A DNA stretch of 64,000 nucleotides from Peribolospora baueri (lineage: Eukaryota > Basidiomycota > Peribolosporomycetes > Peribolosporales > Peribolosporaceae), in NCBI GenBank assembly GCA_029717555.1, contig JAMDHS010000033.1, positions 124,001-188,000 of the forward strand, written 5' to 3'. A program made the translations under genes and the position numbers. Below are positions 47,550 through 58,700 of the stretch, in pieces. Position 1 is the stretch's first letter. Each line of letters begins with the position of its first letter. The notes beneath the pieces are model-generated. The model did not search any database, had not been told where the DNA came from, and saw only the letters and a list, made by a program, of their open reading frames with translations.

Positions 47550-49020
47550 TGGCGCTTTCTCTTTCCTCCTTTAACCCGTCCGCAGGTGTTCACCCGTGCA
47601 CGCGTCCATATCCCCGCTTACGTCTCAAGGGCACCAATTGCCATCCTTATTCCTCCTCCACAACAATGCAACAACAACTCCAAGTCCGTCGCTTGTGCTT
47701 CGCCTCGCCTCGCCTCGCCTCACTCTGACTTGGATGCGCTTCCCCACGACTCCGCTCTTGCCTCGTCCACCCTCCCTACCCTCTTGTTCTCCTCTACTTT
47801 CCTCGACGTCGGCCCTCCGTCTCGACAGATTGCCCCACCTCTTCTCTTCTCTTCCCTCAACTCGACCATCGTGTCCGTGCCCGCATGCTGTGACGCCGGT
47901 CAAAAGCCGACGCTTGTGCGCGCCCCCACCCGATGCCCTTGTCGTCCGAACGCTCCTTTCCTTTTTCCTTTCCTTTTCCCCTCCCTGTCCCTCTTCCCTT
48001 CCATTCATCTTCCTATTGGGGCCTCCTTTCACCAAGGCCATCATCACCTGACTACTTACGACACTCGAAAGGCTTTTTTTCAGCCTGTTCGACCTCCCAA
48101 CCTTTCTGCTCTTGACGTACGACCCGTCAGTCTGCTTCGAAGTTCGACGTTCGACGTATGCCCCCCGCCCCCCGCCCCCCCAGTCCGCTTTTATATTTGA
48201 GCTACCAAAATTCGATCACGCCTTCTTCCGTCGTTCCTCCCTTTCTCCCAACAACCACTCTCCCGCGGCCCTTCTCTCCCATCAGTTCAATCGCGTCGGA
48301 CCGTCTGGGGCGCTTTGGGTGCCGATCGAAGTGGCGTCGTCGCTCGTTCGCTTTCTCCATCGGATGAGGAGGAGCAGGAACGTGAACGTGGGCAAAACAC
48401 CTACCGCGCATCGATCGACTTATCTCCAGCCGCCGCTCACCCCACCTTCGCTACGTTTCTTGTACTCTTAGTTTATCGCTACGCTTTCATTTTCGCTTCC
48501 CTTCTCTCTCTATTCTCCCCCTCGACTCGTCGGACCAGCGCGCCGGCCTGTCCATTTTTTATCGAACATTGGACCGTCGGACTGACCCGCCTCCATCGAT
48601 CGTCGATTGGCTCCTCTCCAGCTCGGAGCTTTCCATCCCTCCTACCCCACGTTTCGTCTTCGTCGCTTGTTTTTTGTCCCCCTCCCTCTGCTCCTTCCTC
48701 TCTTCCTTATTTCCTTCCTCCCTTCCTCCCTCTCTTCCTCCCTCCCTTCGCTCGCTTGCTAGCTTCGGTTCATGATCCCCTCAGTCAAGGTCGATTCCCT
48801 GCGGCTTCCCACCACCCTTCTGGTTAGCTATTTTTTTTCTCACAAGCTTCTTCCGAATTTCCCTTAGTTACGTTCGCGTTCGATTGCCGATTTCTTTTGT
48901 CCATCCATCCGTTCGCCCCCGGCGTCACTTCACCGCCCGCCGGCCCCCGGCTTGTCTGCAATGACGAACGTTCGCGTGCGAAGTCATACTCGTGTCCGCC
49001 TGTCTACATATCTAAGCGGA
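47550..49020. other. intergenic, 1.5 kb, pyrimidine-rich, no gene seen
   Basis: It lies between the stop of the orphan gene and the stop of the minus-strand release factor. It is strongly C+T-rich on the plus strand with TCCCT and CTTCC runs near 48700-48760. Open frames are composition-driven and share no motif. No RNA gene recognised. Confidence 0.45.
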
Positions 49021-49956
49021 TCATTTCTCCTCCTCCCCCCCCTCGCCTTCTCCGTCCCCATCCCCATCCCCATCCTCCCCGTCCGCCTCACGCGCCTTCC
49101 CCTTCCTCCGCTGCTTCTTCGCCGCATTCCGCTTCCGCTTTCGCTCCTTCTCCCATCGCCGCTCCAGCTTGGACGTACCTGGGTTGTAGAGCAAGTCGAG
49201 CTATCGAGAAAGAAGAAATTATGCACGCATGTGCGAGTCGGTTAGAAAGATCTTCTTCTTCTTCTTCAAGACGAGTCCGGCCCGGCCTCACCCGCTCCTG
49301 CAAAATCTTTCTCGCCCGCCGCCGGTTCTGCTGCAGCGAGCGCGTCTCCTGGCAAGTGATGCGTAGGCCCGTCGGTTTGTGCACGAGTGAGACGTTGATT
49401 GATGTTTTGTTGATTTTTTGTCCGCCGTGTCCACCGCCTGTTCGGTCGAGTGGGAGTGGGGAAGGGGAAGGGAGGGGGTGGGGATGCGTGTTAGATGAAG
49501 CGGTTGGATGGAGATGGGAGAGATAGATGGAGAGGACAGATGCCCACCTCGGATAAACGTCTCTTCCAAGTCCTCCTCACGCACTTCCGGAACCACTCGC
49601 GCCGGCGGATGCCCTTCGCGCTTGTTCGCCCTGACTCCATCTTTCGACGACGACGATGGCAGTGACGATGCCGACGAGCTCGGAGGCGCTCCTTCCTCTC
49701 CGTCTCGCGCCTCGCCTCCGTCCGTTTGCGCTTTTGCCGGTGAGGGCGATCGGACGGACAGGGAGGCGACCGGCCGGGGGATGGACATGGGGCCCAGCCG
49801 GGCTCCTCGACCTGGCGCGGTCGCGGGAGGACCAAAGGGAAGGAGGACGTGGGCGGCCGGGCGTGGTCGCAGCGGCCACAAGACGGGTGCGAGAGGGACT
49901 TGTGCGAGACATGCCCTCCGCCATGTCCTCCGGCACGCCCGTCCGATAGCCGTCAT
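49021..49956 (-). CDS. RSO55: mitochondrial rescue release factor, C12orf65/mtRF-R type
   Basis: A codon-independent peptidyl-tRNA hydrolase that helps free stalled mitochondrial ribosomes. Exons 49956-49548, 49437-49292 and 49200-49021 join in phase to 244 residues. The first 50 or so residues are Arg/Ala/Pro-rich without acids, a mitochondrial presequence. The class I release-factor loop GGHGGQ is at 138-143, created only by splicing exon 1 to exon 2; KINKTSINVSLVHRPTG-like strand (here VHKPTGLRITCQETRS) and QNRRRARKILQE follow, then LDLLYNP and a long basic tail ending in acidic Gly/Asp/Glu. There are no codon-recognition domains, which separates it from Mrf1. Yeast Rso55 is the nearest named relative I can offer. 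Divergent from the CUE gene over 236 bp. Confidence 0.9.
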
Positions 49957-50192
49957 TCTGGGGACAGCGTCACCATCGCTGTAAAAAGAAGAGTTCCTAG
50001 GTCTGTCGTCTCTCTCCATACACCTCGTTCTTCCGACCACGGACCTTCGAGTCCGCCGCAGCGGCTTACGTACGCCGACCGGGCGATGCTGGGGCGCTGC
50101 TCGTTGACGACCCGGCGGCAGCTGGGACTTGGTACCCTTCGTACCACACCTCCCACTTCGAAGATACCGATTTTCAGTTTCGATTTGACGCC
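49957..50192. promoter_or_regulatory. divergent promoter, rescue factor / CUE protein
   Basis: 236 bp between head-to-head start codons. No TATA box or known operator was recognised. Confidence 0.4.
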
Positions 50193-52340
50193 ATGGACGA
50201 CAAGGAAGTGAAGGGCTACGTGCTGGACGAGGATGACGTCCCTCGCCACGGCCACGACGACACGGAAACCTCCTTGGCCGAGGCGATGAAGGATCAGGGA
50301 GAGCGCCAGTCGGCGGCGACGGCCGATGCGCCCTCCGCTGAATCGTCCAAGCCTTCCTCTCCGGGTACCATGGAGGGCTCCCCTCCCGCATCGTCGGCGA
50401 CCGAGGAGGAGACGGGTGGAACCCAACAAGTACGCCACTCGCCAACCCCGTCGGCGGCCCAGGAGGAGGAGGCACGATCGCCGCCGCCGCCCGAGGTGGA
50501 AGCGCTGAAGGGCATGTTTCCCGACATCGACGCCGACGTCATTTTTGCCGTGCTCCAGGCCAACGAAGGGAATCAGGAGACTGGTGCGCGTGCTGTTCTC
50601 CTCTGGTGGATGCGGCTCGTTTCCAGGCCGCTTGACCGCCGGCGCAAGCTCACACGTCCCCCCTCCTTTCCTCACTCGTTCTCCCTCGGCCCAGCGCTAA
50701 ATCAACTGCTCACGATGAACGACCCGGACTACAAGCCATCTCAAGAGGAGCAGGACGAACAGCTTGCACGACGCCTCGCCGCCGAGCAGCAAGAGCAGGC
50801 AGCCCAGGCGGCCGCTGCCGCGCATGTCGGCGCCGGCGCCGGCCCGGGCTGGCATCCCCAGGGACAGGGCCAGGGCCAGGCGCACGCTCCTCAGGCGGGA
50901 GAAGTCGGACAAGGACAGGGAGAGCACCAGTACACGAATCTCGCGTATCAACCCAGGGTCCGAAGGGGACCGCCGCCGCCGAACGCGAACATGAACGTGA
51001 ACGCGAACAGGCTGGCTCACGCCGGCGAGAACGGAGGGACCGCATATCCTGGTGAGCCTTCGGCAGCACATACGACGGCGGGCATACCCGCGGTCGTCGT
51101 CGATCATCGTCGAGGCCACGTTCACTCAGACCGCCTCTTCCTCCGTGTCGGTCCGAAAGACGCCGGTCAATGGTCGGAAAACTTGAATCGTTTCGCCGAT
51201 GGTGAGGTGGCACGTTTGCGTCTTTGACCTTTATTTATTTATTATTTTTTTTGCTCTGTCTCTCGCAACTCACAACTTGACGTCGTGCTTTCTCTCTCCT
51301 TGTCTCCTTCCATTGCAGAGAGCATGAAGAAAGCCTCTGCGATGTTTTCGTCCATTAAAGCCCGAGCTCAACAGTTTCAAGCTGGCCAAAACTCCGCCGG
51401 GAATGGCTCACAACAGGGCCCTCAAAGCGCGGACCAGCGAGAAACGTACCGCCGACAATTCGATTTTGGCCATCCCAACACGGGCGCCTCTCGTGCCGCC
51501 CCGCATTTCGATTATGACCGCGACCCGCAGAACGTCAGCGACGACCTGTCGAGGTTGAGCGTCAGTGGGAGAGGAGGTGCGACATCAGCAGCGAGAGGGT
51601 CTTCTCCTACCCCCGCCCTTCCCGGCCGCAGGCAGAGCGCCAACTCGGCGGCCAGCTTTACCAGGCCAGGCCTGGCCAATCGATACGATCCGGCCGCAGG
51701 TGGCGCTCCCCGATTGGGCCGCGCCGCCGCAGGTATGACCAGAGGTGGGTCGATGACTCACGGCTTTTCTCCTTGATTTGAAGCTTTCTCGCGTTCAGTC
51801 TGGCCTGATCTGATCGCCACCTGATCCTCTCGTCTCGTACTGGGGGACAGGCGCCGCCGACGTTCGTACAGCCCCCGTCGCGAAAGACAAACCTATTGTC
51901 TCCGCGGGAGACCATAGCAAGACGGGTGAGCGGCCTTGAGTAGCCATGCTCGGATCGGAGTGCCCCAAGTCGAGTCGAGATCGTCTCGCTCATCTCGCTT
52001 GTCCCTTTGCCCGTCCCCTCGACAGCTCGCACGGCAAAGGTCGAGGACGTTCCGGACGCAGGCGCTCAACGTCTTCACACGACAGATGCTGAGAAGCATG
52101 AGTCGGACGATGACCGTGAGTGCCGTGGACCTTTGAAAACAGGTGTTCCCGATCGTCGGCGAGAGGTGACCGATTTGACTCCTTCCGCTCGCCTCGGGCG
52201 GGGCCTCGTGTGCATTCAGTCGAATATGTGGTGAGTCAAGACGAGATAGATTCACGCACGCCCTTGGCCGAACCTCATCCACGCTTCTCTCTACGCCCTA
52301 TGCCCCTCTCTAGGCCAACCCGTTCGAAGACGAGGATTAA
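50193..52340 (+). CDS. CUE5: CUE-domain ubiquitin-binding protein (Cue5-like)
   Basis: Cue5/TOLLIP-type proteins link ubiquitinated aggregates to Atg8. Seven exons in phase: 50193-50583, 50695-51201, 51319-51744, 51851-51925, 52026-52115, 52220-52230 and 52314-52340, giving 508 residues. The CUE domain runs from about 105: VEALKGMFPDIDADVIFAVL, then an exon break, then ALNQLLTMNDPDY. It is followed by a QLARRLAAEQQEQAAQ helix, a Gly/Gln/Ala stretch, and a SMKKASAMFSSIKARAQQF helix typical of fungal Cue5 homologues. The C-terminus is rich in Ser, Gly and Asp and ends ANPFEDED. An 11-nt exon (52220-52230) is needed to reach that end in frame. The stretch 51052-51129 could be a 78-nt intron with no stop and no frame change. 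An Atg8-binding motif was not pinned down. Confidence 0.85.
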
Positions 52341-52733
52341 ACCGTGCCCTGCGCACTCATCCCTTTACTTGATTGAAACGCTTCTTGGTGCCCTCTCTCC
52401 CCATGTATAGCCGTGACAATGATATCCATCGCTTCGTGTCTTCCTCTCCAACGTGGAATACGAGCTCGGCTGTGTGCTCGCTTGCTAATCGTATCCTACG
52501 TAATAAATCGCTCGTACGATTGACGAGGCCGGGCCGCTGTCGTCCCACCGGCCGAATACTCTCAGGGACGCGATCGATGATTTACGCGTGCGACGCGGAA
52601 ACGGAAGCGGAAAGGTGTCACCGGCGGCAACCCCAGCGCGCTCAACGTCCGTCCTTCTCTCCCTCCACATCAACTACGTACAGCTCGAAAGTCTCCTGAG
52701 GGCGCCCTTTTCGCATCGTCCCCCTTCTTCAGA
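52341..52733. other. intergenic / SCC2 promoter
   Basis: 393 bp between CUE5-like stop and SCC2 start on the same strand. No coding or repeat signal. Confidence 0.45.
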
Positions 52734-55700
52734 ATGGGCTCGCGTTCTGATGGTCAGGGTCCTCGGCCTGACGAGTTCGTCGCCGCGATCCAAGGCCTCT
52801 CCGGGGAGCAGCGGAACGATCTTCAAGCCGCCATCGCAAGCGGAAACCGGTTGACCGGCTTCTACCCTCTGGCTTCTATCATGCCCGTCACGCAAGGTGA
52901 GTGGTGATTGGATCGTGAGACGACGGTAGACAGCCACCCATGGCCACCGCTCGCACCCTTCCGGATTTTCCCTGGAGAGTTGGCCCGTTGGGGCCCATGT
53001 GCTCGAAGTGGGAATGGGAATGCGGAGCCCGTCTCGTCTCGCAAACGTTTTGCGCTCGGGCACACACTGACCTCTGGGCTTGTGCACTCCCCGTCTCCTG
53101 TACCTCCCTTTCCAGTCGTGGAAACCCTCACTATGGAAGTGCCTTCCGCAAGCGAGTTCCACGCCGCCTCTCGCTTCCTGGATGCCGACTCGCTTCTCGG
53201 AGATATCGATCTTGACCTCTCCGATCAGCAGCGCCAAACGCTCGAAGACGTGGCTTCCAGGCGAGGTCCGCGGTCGGGGATGGAGAGGCATTGGGAAGAG
53301 CAGGTGCGGGCGGCTACTGAGATGCTGAGAGCGGAGCTGCGACAGGAAGCTGGGCCTCTGTGAGTATTTTCTTTTCGTCCACCCGCATGAGAAAAGAAAA
53401 GTATTGTCCCTTCAGAGCATATACACATTCATGTGCTCTCCAAGCTCATCTCTCGCTACCTTCACTTTTCACCCAGGCCACTCCGTCGATCGTCCACATT
53501 TCCCTCAGCCGCTCCGTCCGCCCACCATCCGCCGCCTTCGACCGAAGAAGTACGCAGGGCCTCCGCACTCGACCCATTCGCGGCGTCTGTCATGCGAGGC
53601 CTCAACCTCCGTCAGCAGCCGCTGGAGCCGGCGCGACCCCTACAGGAGTACGACAGGGAGGCATCGTCAGCCTTCTTTGGCGCATACACGAAGACTCTCG
53701 CAGAAGAAGCGCGGCAACACCGCGAGTCGGAGCGTTTCCGGGCTGAGGCAGCGGCCAGGCGACAGGAAGAGCAACGGCAGCGTAACCAGGCGCGAAATGG
53801 ATTTTCCTCCGGCGTCTCAGAGCCACGTAACTCGTCGCCTCTAAAAGCCAGCATGACACCGCACAACAGTTCGGTCCTTTGGAACTCTCCCGGATCGTCG
53901 GGCGGCGCGTACTCTCCCCAGAAGACGGCCGGGGCCTGGACGACGCCAGGTGAAAGCCCAGGTCCGTTACAGCTCCAGTTGGTAGGATCCTCCGTGAATG
54001 GGCTGAGGAATGCAATGTTTCCTCCGCTCCACGACCCGAGCTCGCCCACCGGTCTTAAGCGCAAAGGCACCGAGGACGGCGGTTCACCTTCTAAGAAGGT
54101 GCAGTCGCAACCATTTACGCTCGACCCATCCAAACTCATGTTCGTCTCACCAACCATGCTTCAGCAGCCTACAAAGCAGCCTTCTCCATCGCAGATGCCA
54201 AGCCAGTCTTTCGACCGTATGCTCGTCGATAATTCCTATGGGCCCTCACCTTTGTCTACGCCTTCCGCGGCACATTACCTCAAGACGTCCTCTGAGAGCG
54301 CAGGAATGGGATCTCCCCTGTACTCTGATAAAGGTAAAGCAAGGGAGATGGGCGCTTTCACCAGTCCTCCGGCTAGTGACGATGAGATGTACGACGACGA
54401 CCTGGATGCGGAGGGCGACGACGACGTCGAGTTCCTCGGCGGCCGGTTCGAAACGAGGAGTAGGTCGGGGAGCGTCGTATCCCGCGGCTCGCGTTCGGGC
54501 CGCGCTTCATCGGTTAGCAGGAGCGGAACAGGCAAGACGCGCGTTCACAAAGGCGATACCAAACGTAAGCTCTCATCTCTTTATTTTGAATATTGCGGAC
54601 GGGCTCCGAAGGTCTGTCTCGCTTACATGCGTTCTCTTCTATCTTCATCGCGGCCTGCGCAGCTGCGATCATCAGGCTGCGAGACCTTCTCGAGGATCTC
54701 TTCGAAGCCGACGATACGCTTCCGGACGTCGATTCCATCAACGCAGAAGATGGCGACGTTATGGGTCCGCCCTGCGACGCATTCTTCTTCATCCCACCTT
54801 CCTGGCGACTTCAGTTGGGCGAAGCTGTCATTGCGTCAGGCGATCGGCAGCCGATCCTTAGGCCAGGTACCGTTCGCAAGCTCCTCAAGCTAATCAACCT
54901 CACCTCTTCCGATGCGGGAAAGGCCTCGAACGCGAATGCGAACGCGAATGCGAACGCGAATGATGACCCGATGAAGGCTACTCCAGAACGTCTCGCCGAG
55001 CTGGACCCTCAGGAGTTGAGTCGTCTGCTTAGGATCTTGGAGAGAGGCCTCAAGGCCGGCGAGGATCTGGAGCTATTCGAAGCCGTCCGTTCTCTCTCGA
55101 AGACCAAGGCTCGGTCGAAATCCCGAGTCAGAGGGGCCGGCAAGCAGCAGAGGCGTCATCGTGGCTCTAGCACACCCGGTCCGGACCAGGATGCCGAATT
55201 TGACGGACTCGGAGATGACGGGTCGGCTGCGGAGGAGACTAAGATTAATACGAATTGGGGCGCTAAGACCGATGTGCACCTGGGAGATGAGGATCTGGAG
55301 ATGTTAGGCAAGGCCCTGAACGCAGCTGCCGATAGCGTGCTCGCGGCTGAATGCTGTCTAGCCCTCCTCGCTGCCGATCAGCTGCCAAAGCAACTCTACT
55401 CCGAAGACCTCATAAGCTCTTGCTTCTCGGTGGTCAAGAATCACCTTTCGAAGATTGTCTATCCCTTCGTGGAGGCTTGCGCCGATTTTACCGGTGAGTC
55501 TTGCCAGCCAGTTGTGTGGTCTTTGAGTTTGTGGCTTATTCCATCCGGTCGCGCGTCCACAGAAGCGGAGCGGTCAAACCCATTCCTCTTTCAGCTGGCA
55601 TCCCGCATGGCGACCGAGACCTCGGCCAAATCTTCTCTCTCCCGCGTGGCCATACCACTCTCTCGACTCTTTCAAATCCTGTGTTCAGCTCTCGCTCGCA

Positions 55701-58700
55701 TTCAGCGCTTCAATCGCACGAGTCTGATACCCTTGTCCGAGGCTATCACAGTCACAGCCGTCTATGTCAGCGTTGGGCCTTTCTTCGTCGTCGAACCTGC
55801 TGTCACTGGAGAATCGTCGAAGGCCGGCGGCAAGAAAGCTATGAAGGTGTTTGGTGGTCAATCGGCCCTCAAGGGTCTCCGCATGACAGCTTTGGCTCTA
55901 CTTCGGGATGTGAGAACTCTGCGATTCCCTGAAGGCCCACACGAGATGAAATGCTGACGTGGTTCTCCGTTCAGATCTTCGCCCGGCACGTAGGCCAGCG
56001 ACAGTGGATCTTAGAGGAAATTCTGAGCTCGTTGACCAAGATCGACATGAAGAAGCAGAGGCGGCAGTTCCGGTTGAGTCCTCGGCTTTTACGGCTCCCG
56101 CCTCGCCAGCTAGTCTCTCTGACCATCCTCCTACACTTTGCAGACTTCGGGACGGGAAGGTCATTCATACCACCTCTGCGCTCCTGATTCAGCTCGTCCA
56201 GACGTGCGCACAGGGAATCTACGACACTGGGAGGGCGATCGAGACGGACGTGGACGGGACAGAGATGTCGAAGGAGGACCGGATGCATGTGCTCTGGCAG
56301 GAAAGTCTTGACAGTGCCCGGGATTGCTCTAAAACCATAGCAGTTTTTCTCATTCAAAGGTGGCTTTCAACGAACTGTTGTGACCGCATTTTTAGACTCG
56401 AATGACTGACCAAGTCTTCCGTACGTTTTTAGGGCGGCTTCGAGCAAAGCTGCAAAATCCTCTCTTGACGGAGATTATCGCATGGTGTTGGACAGCTTCG
56501 TTTCCGATCTCTTGTCCATTCTGTTCCTTCCGGAGTGGCCCGCCGCGAGTTTACTCCTCAATGTTTTGTGCAAGGCATTCGTGAGTTGCAGCCGTTTTTG
56601 ACGAGAGCGTGAGGAAAGGTATACTCACTCTTGCTGCTGCCTGTCATCATCAGATGGCTTCACTCGATGAGAGCAAAGGCAATGACACGGGGACTGGCAA
56701 GGCGATCGCCATCGAGCACCTTGGCTCCATCGGCGCGCGCCTTCGTCAGAGTGCCATTAAACGCGCCACCAGCGGTATTCGTCCTCTTTCCTCGGTGAGC
56801 TTTTTTTCCTTGAAATGAACGCTATCAGCCTTTGGCTTCCCGGCATTTATCCCTTTGTCTCTAATTGGTATCCAGGCCGTCGAGCAGTGCAACGTTCAAG
56901 ACCTCGACCAGCTTTGCGCCGCACACAACGAGATTTTCGCCTACCTGTCCAAGTCGGCATCTGACGACGCCGCTTGCGAGGTAAGGCTGCTTTTCCAATC
57001 GCTGTTGTTTGGACGAGATCACCAATTTGCCACTTCCCTTTCCCTACAGATTGCCGCTCGATTCATGTCCTGTTCGTGGGGCATTGAACTCCGGCAGGTG
57101 GAAGACCATGCTACTGCTCAACTGAATATGGCGACAGAAGACGAAGCGAATGGCGACAATTTGGAAAAGAAGAGATCCATGTTGCAGTTGCTTCGGGGTG
57201 CCTTGTACTTGCTCTCCTCGGGGAGTAACCTGGCGAGGGACAATGTCTTCGATATGCGGTGAGTGAACCACCCATCTCGCCAGTATCGCCCCTCTTCTTG
57301 TAAGCTCAACCTATTGCTTGACTTCTTTTAGTGACAGAGGCGAGGATGAACACGTGGACGTCCTCTCGGAACAGATCGCCTTTGCTATGGGCTCTATGGC
57401 AGCGTTCGACCTCGTCTTGCGCATGATCTCAACAGCTCTCGAGTCTTCGGCTGTTCAGCTCCGTACCAAAGCGCTTCGTGCCTTAGGACTGATTGTCACG
57501 GCTGACCCTGACGTCCTGTCTTTGGTGAGCGTCCAGCATATACGTTCCCTTCTCGACTTCCAGTCGGATGAATTTTGATGGAAGAGGACTAATCGTATGC
57601 CTTTTCCCATGTCTCCCAGACGGCTGTGAGATCGTCAATCGAAGGTCGCGTGCAGGATCCTTCGACTGCCGTCCGCGACGCCGCCATCGAGTTGATTGGC
57701 AAGCACATGCTCCAGAAACCCGAGCTGGTGCCGGCGTACTACGAACTGATAAGCAAGAGGATTGCGGTAAGCACCTGGAACAAGAATATCAAAAATTCAG
57801 GCTTTGTGCACTTCTCATTCTCGTTGCTGTTGTCATCTGTAGGACACCGGTCTAGCTGTTAGAAAGCGTGTTGTTCGTTTGCTTCGCAGCATATATTCGC
57901 TGACGGACAGCAAGAAGATCAAGACAGACGCATGTCGTCAGATCGTCCTGTCTATACGCGACGAGGACGATGGAGTTCAGGTGAGGATTGGACCGGGGAC
58001 TCATCCATCTTTCCACGAGTCATCATCTTGCTGACCGAGCGCTTTTTTATGCGCGCTGCGCTCTGGCAATTAGGATTTGGCTGTGAAGACTATCGATGAG
58101 ATGTGGTTTGGACCCGATTCGGACCATGCCGTAGACTTATTTAATGGTGCGGCGACGACATCGAAGACCCATTTGGTCGAGACGAGTTCCGTTCTACTAG
58201 GCGTGGTCAGCGCTATCGGTGAACGCAACTCAGTCGTCGAAGAACTGTTGGGAAAAGTACGTTGCTCAAATCATACTCAGGCCCGGTAGCCTTTGCTAGT
58301 GTGCTCACTCTCGTCTTTGCGTTTCAGATCATCGCAAGCAAGAAGGGCGACGACGCGGAACGCATTAACTCGCAACTGCAAGGCCTCTGTGACTGCTTAC
58401 TGGAAAGCCTGATTGACGAAGGTGATGCGGGATACAGGGTGAGTCGAAAGGTGACGGACAGATTACCTGGAGTCAACACTTATGCTTTTTTTCCCGTTCG
58501 GTAACCAGCCCGTCAACTGCATCAGGACTGTCCACGTCTTGGCCTCTACAAAGCCGTCCCTCATTTCTACATCAGTCGCCACCCGACTGCTTCCCTATCT
58601 GAAGGGAGCCACCACTGTTAGTTGCACAGGCGCCCAACACTAGTATCTCACCCTTTTCTGACCCACGTACGTTCTTTCATCCACCCTTTGTCCAGGCGGA

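Noticed and set aside
47586-48200. 204-codon plus-strand frame after the orphan gene
   Set aside because: Starts at a non-ATG triplet in CT-rich DNA and gives Pro/Ser/Leu filler.
49288-50475. 395-codon minus-strand frame overlapping the CUE gene start
   Set aside because: Its upstream part is the mirror of CUE5-like coding sequence; only 49548-49956 belongs to the rescue factor, and the 3' part of the frame runs through an intron.
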